A DNA stretch of 64,000 nt from Branchiostoma lanceolatum (taxonomy: Eukaryota > Chordata > Leptocardii > Amphioxiformes > Branchiostomatidae): positions 10,049,501-10,113,500 of the forward strand of contig NC_089727.1 in NCBI RefSeq assembly GCF_035083965.1, in the 5' to 3' direction. A program made the position numbers and the translations under genes. This document shows positions 22,901 to 35,900 of this stretch, in pieces. Each line of letters begins with the position of its first letter. The stretch's first letter is position 1. A model generated the notes under the pieces. That model saw nothing but the letters and a program-made list of their open reading frames with translations. It did not search any database and had not been told where the DNA came from.

Positions 22901-25900
22901 CTTCTGTTAGTGTTACAAAGTGCTGTAAATGGAATGTATTTTCTGATAGTGGCTCTAAATTTAGTAAAAGTGCTGAAGATAGTGCGTAGGGTAAGACTCT
23001 AAGAGGAGAAACGTCACAGTGCAGTGAGATAGGTTATTCATGTCACACGTATAGATCTCTTTAGGTGCTGAAGTGTTACAAGTGTGAATCAAGTATTTCA
23101 GGTAATGTATCTCATACTTCTCTCAATTAGGTTGTGACGCACATATATTATGATAGCTTGGTATGAGAGATAAAAAATCCAGGTTGCGTTTTCTGCCTTG
23201 ACAACTTTGACTAACATAGTAACTGAAACGGTGAAAGCAGAATTGCTGGACTAATAATGATGTACTCTTTATGTAGATCTATGGTGGGGATGAAATTAAA
23301 AACATAATATTAGCAGCTTAGACAGTGTCAGATGAAATATTCTCTTCAGACTTCCCATAACTGTAATAGCTGGTAAGACTTAAGCCTTTCCTAGACCTAA
23401 AGATATCTGTCTGTTGCCTTTCTCTGTTCATAAACAACTGGTCTTTTGCCATATTTGGAAATAATCTTATTAGAGACTTATTATCTGACTCTCAAAGGAA
23501 TCCCATTCTGTATTTTCTCTTACAGCCTAGTATGGGGATTGCAATTTGACCTGTAGATTTGAATGATTGCTAGTTAGTTTGACCTAGGGGTGCTATTTAT
23601 GATAGCAAACATATGTCTGTAGGAAGATGTTCAGAATACACAGTGCGCATTTGATGATTTATTAAATAATAATAATAAGTTTATTGCAAATTCATGCCCT
23701 TAGGCTAATGGCATGTTAACAACAATGTCAAAGTACAAACAGAAACAGCCCCTCATAAAATATATATGATATAATGTACATATATATCTGTCATGACTCA
23801 TTAGATTGTTTGGCGTAGATGTACTGGGAGATTTTACTCGTTAGGAGTGATATTCTGTGTGCATTGAACCGTAACTAAGTCATAACATGGGCAGTTTAGA
23901 AATCAATAGACAGATATCAGCATAGTATTGATTAGGTTTTGCAACCAGTCATCTGCATAGTGCTTGTGTTGTCTTTTTTAAAAAGTTCTGCTGAGGAAAA
24001 AGTAAAAAAGAAATGTGACCAGTGAAATTTACAGAACTGTTGTTGTACAATGTGAAATGTACTGTTGACTGTGTTGTGTACAGTGCCATTTGAATATTGA
24101 TGTAATAATGATTTGGTGCCCTGGGGAATTACATCACGTCTGGAAATGTGACTGTTCACCAAATGTGGTCCAGACAGATTGGTTTGAGAAGCGCTTTTTC
24201 AGGGAATGTAGCAGGACCGCGATCTCATGTTTCAGCAGTAAAGTGAACAATGGATTTTTCAGCGATGACAAAAGTCGGCGTTGAATAAGTGCAGAAAATA
24301 GTATTGACAATGGGACATGGTTTTCTAAGTACAAGTAACCCAACACCAAGTGGTGCTCTTAGCATCAAGTGCAGCTTGCAGTTATGGTTTTGGCAGACAC
24401 TATTTCATATGTTATGGGTGATGTAACTTAAGAAAGGACGATCGTTACAGGTGGAAAGACTAAGAGTAGAGTTTAGGTCAGGTAGGAGGTTCCTCCAGAA
24501 AGAAGTTTGTCTTTTCCTACATCGTCTTTGAATTCCAAGTCCAGTTTTTCATTCCCCCATTACACAATCCCTGCATAGCGCATCCAGAAAAAGTGATCTC
24601 CATTGTCAGTAGGGGCTCAAACTGCAGTTCCATGTATGTAAATTACAGTATATTTGCATAACCTTGGGTAAGCTTCCTCTTGTTTACAAAGAAAAGTCCT
24701 TGGATCACAAGCCTCCTTCTTGTGGCCAATAGGAGGGCTGTCACAGATTGTTTGGGGTATCAGATTCTTGCCTAGGAATGTAGTGGAAATGCCAGATCTT
24801 CAAAGGTCACCATATTGTATACCTGAAGTGTGTGTCACTGTTCTGTACTGTACTGTACACATGTTACTGTACAATACTTCACACATGTCCTGAGGCCATG
24901 GGAACTATGGCATGAGATTAGTGATATTAGTTCCAGTCTAAGCTATGCAGACTACTCTGTTTGGAGGTCCAATCTTCTTGAGAATAACATCTGAAAAACA
25001 GGAAGCGTTGTTGTGATTCTTCCGTCAAAAAGCATGGCATAATGTAGCCTTAGTGTCATCCTGTTTAGTTCCAGGCTCTACCTTCACCAGGCTAGGCAAT
25101 AGGCATAATACCCTAAATGGCTCTATGGGTCATTCTGAAGCACACAGGTCTCACACGTTGCACAAACATGACAACAGTACAAACATTACGCCAACACAAA
25201 CTAGGCTAGACATCAACTAAACTTTTAAGTTGCGATTTGCATACATGTATGTAGGTTATATTTGTTGTGTCCTTTGTGACAAGTTCTGATATGGCATGAC
25301 TTCTCCTTTGCTTGGTATGGACTTTGCCCTGATTATACATATAATTTACTCTTCATAGGTAATGTCAGACTACACCATTTTTAAGGGCAGTTTCAATTTG
25401 GTTTGCCTGCAGCTGGTTACTGATCTGGAACACAAACACTGAAATAGGACAGCCAACCACACATGTGAAATTGAGTCAGTTAGGAAATATAGACTCAAAG
25501 AGGCACAATAGATTAAAATGTGAAAGTTTAGCAGCTGAGTCTGACCATTGATTATCTCTACATCACAAATGCATTGACTTGGCATGGTGCAGCACGGTGC
25601 AACACAACATTTTGGGGATTACTTACATGTACTTACTTATCCTCTTTGTCCCTAGGTATAACAGGCATCCTCAATTGAGGTGACCCGGGGATTGGCAATA
25701 TCTTATAGATGCAGATGCAAGTAGAAAATGATATTGATATGATAACAACACTTGTCAGTTTTGATTTGGAAAATTTGGGGATGTCTAAAATCTAATTGAT
25801 GTAAGCCACTGTGTTGCTAGGTATTGAATGATTTTAAAAAAAAGGTGTTCAAAATTTTCTCAATACATTTTGTGTCATGATGTCTTCATAACTAGAATTA

Positions 25901-28900
25901 TACTTAAGATGTTAAAGTTTGCATAGTTACTATAAACTGAAACAGATTGTCGATTCCCAACTTGTGATTTCAAATTCAACTTAACCACTGTTTGATGTAT
26001 GCGGATTATAACAACTTGTGGCCTGTTGTCTGTTCCAGGTACGGGCAACATCGTGGCCATCATGATCTCCCGTGCCAAGGGGCTGGAGATCGTCACCCTG
26101 CTGGACAACGGCACCCAGGTCATGATGCACATCACCATGGGAACACACACCCGCTACAAGGTCATCGACAAAACCTCCGTCCTCTTTGTCTCCATCTCCT
26201 TCATCGTGCTGATGATCATCTCGCTGGCCTGGCTCGTCTTCTACTACATCCAGCGGTTCCGCTACGCTCACGCCCGCGATCGCTCCCAGGTAAGCCGACG
26301 AGAGGAAAGCAGCGCCGTGATTATCACTGGAGATTAAATCTAGAGGTCAAACGTATCGTCCGCTGCCTACGTAGTTACTGCAAATTAAAAGCGTCTGAAG
26401 TATTCAAATCATGTATTCTCCCTAATTGTCATCTCCCCTTGAGATAGGAATAAGCACATGCAAATTGCTCCAGCTCCTCTTGTGCACAGGTGGTTTGTAT
26501 AGTGGGGGTTTACATGTAGGAGTCCTTGAGCAGTAAAGCTATTATCAATGTCAGACATATTTTCAAGAGCACTCAACTTATATTGTTGGGAGTCTTAGAT
26601 GCTTGTCTAACATTATTTTTTGGAGATAGAATATGGAGCTATATAGATATATGTATATAGACTCTATTTCTGGCATCACAAAACATTCTGTCTCCCAAAA
26701 AATTCTACGCTCAAAAGCAGATGTATATTCTGACAGTGACAATGTAAAAGTGCTATGACCATATTGGGGCTACAAAACTGATTTTGAAAAATCTAGCAGA
26801 ATATATTTCAGCTCTCTGTCTTGTCTAGCCTGATGCCAGACAATTCCAAAGGAAATTCCAACAGATCAATATACCTGCTTCACAGTTCAATTGCTGTGTC
26901 TCTCGTTGTTATTCCGTGGGAAATGGAAGGATTTGGTGTATAATGTGTGCGTGGCTTTAACAGCCTTCGGACAAAACCTTCATTGTGCCTCAGAGTCATA
27001 CAGGTGCTGTCACATTTAGAAAATCCTGCTGAATATGATTGGCCGCTAGGTCATACAGCGCAAAACTACCGGACCAGATCATTTGAATATTTAGAGCTGG
27101 TATTGAAGGCGACTGGCGAGTAATTGCAAAGGGTCAGAGGTTAATGGAAATAAGTGCATGTCTCAGTGTCAAGTCTGGAAACTCTTGTCATTTCTGCATA
27201 ATGCCTGGGGATTACCCAGTTTACCCAGAATATGATTGAAAGATGTTTCCCTAAAGTGATTAAATGGAAAGGAAGGTCTGATGGAAGTGATTTGAGTTGA
27301 AAATTAACCTATGTTCCGCCAGGATTTCACAGAGGCTGTCATAGCGGAGGGAAAATCAACGCTGCCAGGCCAAAAATAGCAAATTATGAGCAAAAATACT
27401 GGGGAAACAAGGGCAGAAAGACCTTAACTTCCAATTTTAGAGGGATCCCTGGTTAGCAGAGCTCCCATTTTTCAAAGAAAATAAATAAACATAGCGTCTA
27501 AAATAAAAAGGTACCAGGATTTTGAGGTGAAAAAAATAAACGTACCAATACAGTTATTTGAGAGGTGAGAGTAGTTTGTTTTCAAAATATTGAAAGCCCA
27601 AATTTCACAGTTTTTTTCTTTAATTTGTAACCTGTGTCCTTGGCTGTATTTTAGTATGTTTGAAGGGAAGACAGAGATAATTGTTTGGAATACACCAATC
27701 AGAATTATTTTAATCTAGATCTGCTGTGTGCAGCTAGACACAAATTGGTAACCCTCCAAATTTAAAGCACAATCAAACCACCAGTCATGGCTAGCATGTT
27801 GTCAGAGTAGGCATTGACTTCAAAAGTATAGTTCATCAAGTTCTCCCAAAGGAAATCAACTAATCGCTATGCCAACAGTGGAAGTATTGGACAGGACCTC
27901 ACACTGTATGAAGTGCCCATATAGGAATTACCAGTCTCCCATTGCACAACATAATGCTTACTTCACCCTTTGAATACCTTATGGTATATTGGTATGGTGG
28001 TATTGAGTTTTTTTTTTAAAGACGAATGCCTTCAGTTTTTTATTGATTACCGTCTGTGTTTTTCAGCGGCGTTTTGCAACGGTGGCCAAGAAGGCCATCA
28101 CGAAAATCCCGGTCAAGACAATACGGAAAGGGGACAAGGTGAGACTATTCGTTTGAGGATTTTGTCAATTGTGTAAAAACAGTCGTACATCAGATTAAAA
28201 ACAACAGCTTTCTTTTGTGAACATTTTCTAAGGTTGTTATGTCGTTTGTGTTAGATTGTGAAAGTGAAAGACGAGGAAATCAGAAATTTCACACGCTAAA
28301 CTTATTTTGTATCTGTCTGATGTTTCTATGGAATACATGAATTTTACCATTAAAAGCAATCATGGAAAACAGAAAGGTAGCTCAAAAGAAAATTACTTTG
28401 ATATGCTCTTGCTTTCATGTTATACCAAAGACTAATGACAGATTTTGAGTTCAAAGAAACACAATTATGTTGAAACACATGTACATGCGTACATGTACAC
28501 GTGGTGGTCTCAGTTCTTTATTTAGCTGATTGGTCTACATTTTGAAGGCCATTCTAGGAAAAAAAGGAGGGCAGGCTGGCTGAAAATAAAATGCTTTTGT
28601 GGGGTGATTCTCAAACTCCTGCAGTTTGCACTGTTTGTTGCTTTTCGTGGAAGAACCTTGAACAGACAGTTAAGTAGGACACTGAGAGACACGTGAGTGA
28701 GGCCAGGTGTGGACTTTGGTGGACTGAAGTGTTTACTCGATTACCACATGTACAAATGTAGGGCATGTATGTGGGTGTCAAGGACATACAGGAAAGGGAA
28801 TGACCACCAGTTTCACTTGTTGAAAGCACAGTGGTATGGAGAATGCCCAGAAGAACACGTCAGGAGAATCACACAAAGCATTTCCATATGAGCGCTAAAC

Positions 28901-31900
28901 AACTTCTAATCAAACATTTTGACTCTGATGGAAACAAAAATTAAGAGAAAAGTCTGATGGTGTTTCCTCTTCTCCCTATCAAACACATTCACAGACTGTG
29001 TTTTTATTTCAAGTAAGAAATTCTAGTTGTAATTGTATGCTCCTGTTTCCTTGAAAAACCCTGTACACATTTGAGAGATGATCAAAATAGGCCAGATGTA
29101 TTGGTTTTATCACCAGGTAGTAGTAGTAGCAGTATTATCCGGTATTAGATTATACTGCTGCGGGGTTCACTGACGCAGGGGTTGGCAGAAAAGGTCCTGA
29201 CCATCAAAGCACTCTCCCAGTTGCTCCAAGTGATACTAATATATCCAATTAAGGTCAATACTCTACAGGATTCATGTTTTTGCCATGTTACTTCAAGGTT
29301 TGACTGATGGTACTTCAAATGGGCAAGAAATTTTACCCAATCAAATTCTGACAACAGGACCTGTGTGGCAGTCACGTTCTTCCTAGACTAAACACATGTT
29401 GCTGATATAGACAGTAACAATCACATGTACTCGAGTGGTAGAGGGGAAAGAAAAATATGTTTCAATGTGCTCTTTATTTTCTAAATCAGAGAGTTCCTCC
29501 AGATTTTGAAGAGTGAAATCACAAAAATAGAAATTCAGTGTAGCCAAAGATATAATGCAAAAGAGCAAGATTTAACCTTGTGCCTGCTGAAGTAGCTTTT
29601 GGGCACCAAGCTTATATTGTCAATGACATTAAGGGATGTATGGTTTCAACTCAGAGGCAACACTCGATTTCGAATAAAGTTATCTTGTATCTTGTAAGGG
29701 GAAGGTTAAGCAAGCATAACAAAATAAAACACAGATTATACTTATAGCAACATTCTGCATGTACAATTTCATTTTGATGTCAGACCAATTTTCCTTGGAT
29801 AATCACATTTATCAATCAGATACACCTGAAAAGATGTAATTCTGCCAAAACAGAATGACTGAGATAATTTGCATCAGAAAATACGGTTCCATGTATATGT
29901 GAAAGAGATCCAGAAAAAAAGACTGAGGACGAAAACGAAATCTGCAGTGTCAGATATCTGAACATAACAAAATTATTCAAGCACAAGAATAAGATTTGCG
30001 CCTTTGATGTGATTAGCGAGCATTTCAAAGCTGTTTCTTCCTTTGAAGATTTGAAATGACGCAGATAAAAGTCCTTTCATTGTTTTGCTATGTCTTATGT
30101 TCACTGTTTGATATATTTTATTCAATGTGATTGTATCATGTTAATCACATTACTCAAATGAAATATTCTTGGTAGATAGGGTTGCGTCAATTTTTATGGT
30201 AAAAAAATGATGTTAGAGATTCTTCTGATATAAAGTGATTATTGCACAGGAGGTGGAATGGGAGCATGACAGCTGTGCGGTGTGCATCGATAACTACAAG
30301 CCGTCGGATGTGGTACGGGTCCTGCCATGCAAGTGAGTGGGCGTGTTACCACTGTACGCACACACAAACAGTTCGGCCTAGGGAAAAAAATGTTATGTTT
30401 CCTATTATGGTCCTGAAAAAATTAGGTTTTTAGGTAGGGATTCCCTTTGTTTTTCAGATTTCAGTCAAAGTGATTCAACAAATACACTTAATATGCTAGT
30501 AACACTGAAATGCATCAGTACATTGATACTTTCAACACCATACTATATTTTTCTCTGTTCTTTCAGAACAAACTTGTAAGACATGTTGGAAACTAGTTCT
30601 ACAACGTTTTCATCACTAATATTGGAAATTTTATGTTCCTTGCTAGCGGCTGACCCCCCTAAAAAGGCTAGGGTCGTTTTTTTTGCTAGGATCGATTGGG
30701 TAACCGGAAACACAACATTTTTTCCCTAGGCCTTACCAGGATGTTTTGCACCCAGCAGGATAATAGTTGAATGCACCCTACTGTCAATTAATTCTTTGTA
30801 ATAGGCACTGGTTACTGGAAGTTAATCTAGTCAAAATCAGTATCTATGTTTTATATGAATGACAAAAATAAAGACCAGGTCCATATAAGTTTACTGACTT
30901 TCTGAATTCCCACTATCTCTCCACGTTTGATGAGTGTGAAAACTATTGTTCTCTAGATGAAATGACCAGTTAGAATTGTTTATTGTGGTGAAAGTTGAAT
31001 TTGAAATATTGAATTTTATTGCAAATAAAGTCCATAGTTTGTAATTGCTGTTCAATGAATAGCCATGTACATTTGCCCTATAATTTGTGCCTTTTATCAC
31101 TTCTTACAATGGATACGCCAAAAATACTGACAAAAGACAGCGAATGCTGTCTGAAGCGTCTGACCGCTTCAAAATTTTATCTTGTTGCCTGGATGTCTAA
31201 CCTTCATCACCTTACAATGGATAGTTAGAGATATATTTTGTGCATATTTTCCAGGCATATATTCCACAAGCTGTGTGTGGACCCCTGGCTGATCGAGCAC
31301 AGAACCTGCCCGATGTGTAAGCTGAACATCCTCAAGGCTCTGGGCTATCTGGTAGGCACACGTACATTTACATATACTAAGGCCTCACTGTCTCACAAAT
31401 CAGACAACGTTCGAATCCTGATGTCCTAACAGCAGTACAGAAAACAATGGGGAAAATTGTAGCCTCCTTTGCATACCTTCTGGGCGGCGCTGGCATTTAT
31501 TTTGGGGGGGAGCACTGATTCAACATATCGGGCCAGGTTCTTTTGCTGGAGAAATTGTATTGCCACCCTTCTACAGAAGGCCTGCATAAGAGGGTAGAAA
31601 ATGGTAGGTCTGAAATGATGGTGCAATAGGGAGACCATATGGATAGTGAACACCTGATTTGATGCCCTAGTTCATTATGTGCCCTCGGGCCATTACTCAA
31701 TGTCCTGGCAGTACCTACGGGTATACACACATGTACAGTAGTTGTATGTGCCCCAGAAATTTAATTTCATTGAACTTTTGTGTGCCTTGGGTATTGAGTG
31801 ATATGCCTATTTATGACGTTTAGCATATTTTGCTCCTGAAAGTTGTCGATTTTCTGAAGAAGTCATACCCAGAACATTGATTGCACTCTGTCAGAAGAAG

Positions 31901-32986
31901 TTGTATCTGGAAGCTTTGGTATATTTTATGCCTGAAAGTTGTCCAATTTCAGAAGAAGGAATATTTATCTGAACGTTTCAGTGTATTTTATGCCTAAACG
32001 TTTTCCACTTTCAGAACAAGTTATATCTGGAAGGTTCTGTGTATTTAAATGTCCCTGAAAGTTGTCCATGTTCAGAAGAAATTACAGCTGAAATGTTCTC
32101 TGCATTTGATGCCTGAAACTTGCCTATTTGTCGTCGCAGGTTCCCAGCAGCACAGAGAGTCTAAACATCGACGTGGAGGCAACCACCACCAACGGCTCTT
32201 TCCTGGGTAACGACACCGAGGACGAGTCGGTGGACCAGGACTCGGCCTGGAACAACATCGTCACCGTGGCGCTGCCCCCTCCGGACCCAGTGGCCACGCA
32301 GGAGAGCCAGGGCGGCGACCAGAGCATGGAGACTGATGACGACCAGCCTTCCCCTGCTGTGGTCATGTCTGAAACAGGCACAGGTAAACAATCTGTCCAA
32401 CAGTACATTCTACATCTACAGGTCTGAAAAAGGCACAGGTAAAAAACCTGTCCAACCGTACATTCTACATCTACAGGTCTGAAAAAGGCACAGGTAAAAA
32501 ACCTGTCCAACCGTACATTCTACATCTACAGGTCTGAAAAGGCACAGGTAAAAAACCTGTCCAACTGTACATTCTACAGCTGCAGATTTGAAAAAGGCAT
32601 TGGTGAAAAACTTGTACAACAGTACATTCTACAGCTACAGAGAGGCCTTACAGAATACATTCACACCAGGTGAAGCTAGGGGCAAGAAAATCTGTAGATA
32701 GGTAGTGTTCCAAAAGCCTGATTTCTCCATAATTTATGTCCAGACCACTGAACTAATGTCAGTCTTACAGAGTCATTATCCTTCCAGTCTTGGTGAAATC
32801 TAGAGATGTATACTCCCAGCCTTGAAAGTGATAAGCTTTACAATCTGCTCTTTTCCACCTGTAGAGATGACAGAGAGATTACCTACTGGGGACGTGGATC
32901 AGGAGAGTGGCTCCGAGGGCATCCAGCTCTCTCCGACTGACCAGCCCGCTGCAGACAGCAACGCTAACCCTGCAGTCACTGTGTGA
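19970..32986 (+). CDS. RNF130/RNF150: Goliath-type PA-TM-RING E3 ubiquitin ligase (RNF130/RNF150 orthologue)
   Basis: Endosomal membrane E3 ubiquitin ligase. Seven coding exons: 19970-20390, 26039-26289, 28067-28138, 30250-30332, 31255-31351, 32140-32383 and 32865-32986. The joined frame is open and gives 429 residues; human RNF130 and RNF150 have about 420-440. Order: signal peptide about 1-28 ([14 protein letters not shown]); lumenal PA domain about 35-175 with GNIVAIMI near its end; membrane helix [20 protein letters not shown]; basic linker; C3H2C3 RING from CAVC (257-260) through PCKHIFH to CPMC (294-297); acidic, Ser/Gln-rich tail. The RING is split by an intron after the first His-bearing segment. 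Membrane and RING segments are nearly identical to both vertebrate paralogues, so I leave the symbol open. Exon 6 lies between two tandem arrays. Confidence 0.95.
20719..20897. mobile_element. TA-flanked hairpin element, CTCTC terminus
   Basis: The left arm CTCTCTAAGCAGAGCTAAGA (from 20719) pairs with the right arm ending at 20897, whose reverse complement begins CTCTCCAAGGAGAGGTAAGA. Pairing continues through GGGGTATTTTC and the CTACTTTTCC/GGAAAAGTAG block to the loop near 20810. TA flanks both ends. It lies in RNF130/150 intron 1. Confidence 0.75.
21515..21615. mobile_element. TA-flanked hairpin element, CTCTC terminus, short
   Basis: The left arm CTCTCCAAGCAGAGGTTGGT and the reverse complement of the right arm, CTCTCAAAGCAGATGTTGGT, match with a few substitutions through GAAGATTGTGA and CGTTTTAT to a loop of about 15 bp near 21565. 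TA flanks both ends. Apart from the terminus, the interior is unrelated to that of 20719-20897. Confidence 0.8.
21618..26038. other. RNF130/150 intron 1, remaining sequence
   Basis: This is the rest of a 5.6 kb intron. It is mostly unique AT-rich DNA. The only structured item I can support is the retroelement tail at 23655-23765. Open frames are short and match nothing recognised. Confidence 0.5.
23655..23765 (-). repeat. possible non-LTR retroelement 3' end
   Basis: Read on the minus strand the block has GCCATTAGCCTAAGGGCATG, then TTTGCAATAAACTTATTATT and a (TTA)n tail. This layout (a short 3' UTR, AATAAA and simple-repeat tail) is typical of Jockey/CR1/L2-type insertions. No coding sequence remains. 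Confidence 0.4.
26290..30249. other. RNF130/150 introns 2 and 3
   Basis: Noncoding sequence surrounds the 72-bp exon at 28067-28138. I see AT-rich unique sequence and a weak retroelement-like tail near 29660-29697 (GAATAAAGTTATCTTGTATC). No extra exon is supported. Confidence 0.5.
30375..30732. mobile_element. TIR element (MITE), about 350 bp
   Basis: The left end GGCCTAGGGAAAAAAATGTT (from 30375) and the reverse complement of the right end (GGCCTAGGGAAAAAATGTTG, to 30732) form inverted repeats of about 27 bp. Taking TA as the target duplication puts the ends at 30381 and 30726. It carries no transposase. It lies in RNF130/150 intron 4. A one-ended relative occurs at 15842. Confidence 0.75.
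31105..31226 (+). repeat. dispersed double-hairpin element, copy A
   Basis: Two adjacent perfect stems occur: GACAGC/GCTGTC around GAAT (31136-31151), then GAAGCG/CGCTTC around TCTGAC (31153-31170), followed by AAAATTTTATC. The same layout recurs at 55395-55495. The left flank ACAATGGATACGCCAAAAAT is close to an inverted match to the right flank of copy B, which suggests terminal inverted repeats. It lies in RNF130/150 intron 4. Confidence 0.7.
31835..32128 (+). repeat. diverged tandem repeat of about 60 bp abutting a splice acceptor
   Basis: The motif CCTGAAAGTTGTCC and relatives recur near 31838, 31930, 31993, 32053 and 32112, each time followed by TTCAGAAGAA-type sequence and a TTTATG or TTTGATG end. 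The last partial unit runs into the acceptor of the exon starting at 32140. Confidence 0.7.
32367..32640 (+). repeat. 55-bp minisatellite spanning an exon end and its splice donor
   Basis: Five units start at 32367, 32422, 32477, 32532 and 32586, with lengths of 55, 55, 55, 54 and 55 bp. The first unit contains the last 17 coding bases of exon 6 and its donor (ACAG then GTAAAC). Each later unit repeats a donor-like ACAG/GTAAAA, and each unit ends in CTACAG or CTGCAG, an acceptor-like sequence. Confidence 0.9.
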
Positions 32987-35900
32987 CCACAACAAGAGTT
33001 GTCACAATAGCAGGAGGAGTAGGGGTGCACATTCTACCCACATTCACCTTATCAAGTATATAAGAATGTGTAAGCTGTGTACGTGCTGTACTACTAAAAC
33101 AGATGTCATTTTCATACATAGCTGTGTATGCAGTTAAAACAAAATTCCAGACCAACTCAACTAAACTTCCTAGCATGGACTAGTTCAGTTATAAGCAGAT
33201 TGTACCCTAAGCCATCTAGACAAGAGCTATAGCTATAGGTACACATGTATCTACCGCCAAAAGAGACAACAAACAACAAGTGAAAATTTAAAAGTAAGGA
33301 AAGTTTTCCCTCAGTTAGTAGAGACAAGACAGGTATGCATTTTCTTCAACAGATTTTATCTAAAACGAAATTCCATGATAGTAATGCAAAAAGAAGTATC
33401 AACAGTGATGAAAAGTATATCTTTGAGAGGATCTTAAAATTCACAGCCATGGGGTTTATGAAGTACAAAATAGGACAAGAGGGTAAGTAATTAACAGTAA
33501 CACAACTAATATTGAGGCACCAGCTTTTTTCTGTTTAAGATTAGGATGATGTCCATCACGTAACCCACTCATTAAATGAAAAGATTGAAATAAGAGATGT
33601 TTTGAAGATAATAGTGAAAGTAAATGTACTTGTTTCTTGTACTGTTACTTGTTTACAGGGTAATTTCAGTTGTGTAAAGTTTGGTTTTGGGAATGATTCA
33701 GGCAGCTTTGTTCTTTCCTGGTCATTTGGGAAAATAAGTGTGTGACAAAAAACACTTAAGTAATTTGAGTTCAGAAGCGATGGGCACTGAAGAGAAAAGT
33801 GCTTGGTACAGACTGTGTTAATGTTAGTGCCAAACATACGTCCCAAATAGCATCTCATCCGAGATTCTTTGTACCGAAGATTGTAGTTTGACCTAGATGT
33901 GTGTGTGTGATATAGTCTGGACAGTGTATTTCTCTCCCAAAAGATTATGTAATATGTAGACTATCACCTCATTTCCATATCAAATTTAGAATGAAACTAT
34001 TTCATCTACACACAGAAAGGTCATACAGTGTATGGCACACTTCTCACAAGAGGACACAACTTACTAAGTAAATATATAGTATGTTAGGTTTCCTCTTTGA
34101 CAGTAAGAACAATGAAGTCAAATTCACACCTTTACTTCTGGTTATGTTAAAAGTAATCATTAGTCCAAAGTACACTTGTCAAGTTTTGATTTAAGTAGGT
34201 TGAGCTGTACTTAAGTTAATGCGTGTTGAATTCTTTATGATGTGTAAATCTGATATCATTGAAGAACTGTGTAGCCAGAGAAAATGTGAATGTGAGGCAC
34301 AAAGACAGAGCCATAATCGGCAGTAGACAATTGATGAATTTTGGAATTAATCTCAGTCCTGGCAGTTTTGATAAAAGCATGGGATGTTTACCTGTGTTAA
34401 GTGTGTAGAAACGAAGTTGTAGTTTGTTCATCTTCACAGTCAATGTAGAAAAAATAATGGAAAAATCACATGGAAAAGTGCACTGCCATGCACATCACAG
34501 CTTGGCCAGTTTGGTATTCTAGATTTGAAAATAGTAGCTTACAGGGTAAGGCAATGAATAAATCCTTAAGAGATAATTAAGCCAGACGTACTTTAATCTT
34601 ATCTGAGAGGTCTGTACAGCAGAGAGCTACATTTATAGATTGTTTCTTTTGAGACACAGAAGGACATTGGAAGGTGGTTCAGGTTGTGTTGCCAACTGTT
34701 CAAATCAAGCTTCAGGAATTATTAGTGGGTCTCTATAACCTACCCTACTGACTGACTATACTGCTCTTTTGCTGTTTCATCTTAAAACATAAAGGATACT
34801 TCTCACCAATTGGCAATTTTTTTCCCTCAGTTTTCTACCCTTGTAAAGCAAATGGGAGGCAATTAATGACCTTTGCTTGTTTTGAACATGGTTGGCAGCA
34901 TTATTTGAAAAGGATTTGTTAAAGCTATGAGTCGTAAACCCAGGTCCATAAGTAATTATTTTATATAGAGATTACATATATGAATGATAACTAGTGTTTA
35001 CTATAGTTGAATATTTGTGGAATATTTTGAGAACTCAACCTTCCAATGACAGCAAGGCAGACAGGATTAGTCCATCACGCAAGAGGGAGGGGCAGGGCTG
35101 ACTTGCCACATCAGATCTGTGATTGAATTTTAGGAGTTGGAGGAGTTTGCTGTGATGGACACCTGTCACCAGGCTTGAGGGATGTGATAGGCATGTGATT
35201 GACATGTGATTGAGTGTTAGGTTGGCTGTGCAGCACTGGTGGCTGCCCATGTCTGTGTAGATGTACTATGGTATGTTGAGCTTGGGAAATGTGGGAAAAG
35301 ATAAGACCAAACCAGTTTGATTTACTGTCAATTTTGATGATGAAATTTCACATTGGAACCCTTGATATCAGTCATAGCCAAATTGGCATTAAGATCAATT
35401 TCTTTTCAACCTGAAAATGCAGGTGAAAAAAAAAAATCAGATTTGTAAGGTCTCATCTCAGTAACTGTGTGCCCTACCTGATCCTAAATATGTAGATATG
35501 TTGAATAGGGGAAGCTTGTGCATTATTTTGATATAATATATATGATCCTAGACCTGGTAGCCATACAGTGCTGGATGCTAAAGTGGTAACTGCTATATGC
35601 TGGGATAGAATGTAGACATTGCAATTATACAGTATATCTTACGTGACAGGAAATGGAAGATGGTTCAGACTGTATATTGAATATCTGGATTTATGCCGTG
35701 GTATAAATTCTAAGACAATTGTGAAATCAAGATCATTGTGAAAAGGTCCCTGGAATTTCTGGCAACTCAAACTGTTTGCCTCAGCAAGTGGTTCAGTGTT
35801 GTTTGATGTTCATGTACTCGTATCACAGCTACATCCTGTGTCAAATGATATAGTGCTGTACAATTGTATACATGTATGTTCAAGTCAGTTCAGATGTACA

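Noticed and set aside
32124-32619. Minus-strand open frames with a repeated [12 protein letters not shown]-type peptide
   Set aside because: They are the reverse reading of the 55-bp minisatellite and of exon 6 of the RING ligase. The repetition comes from the tandem DNA, not from a protein repeat.
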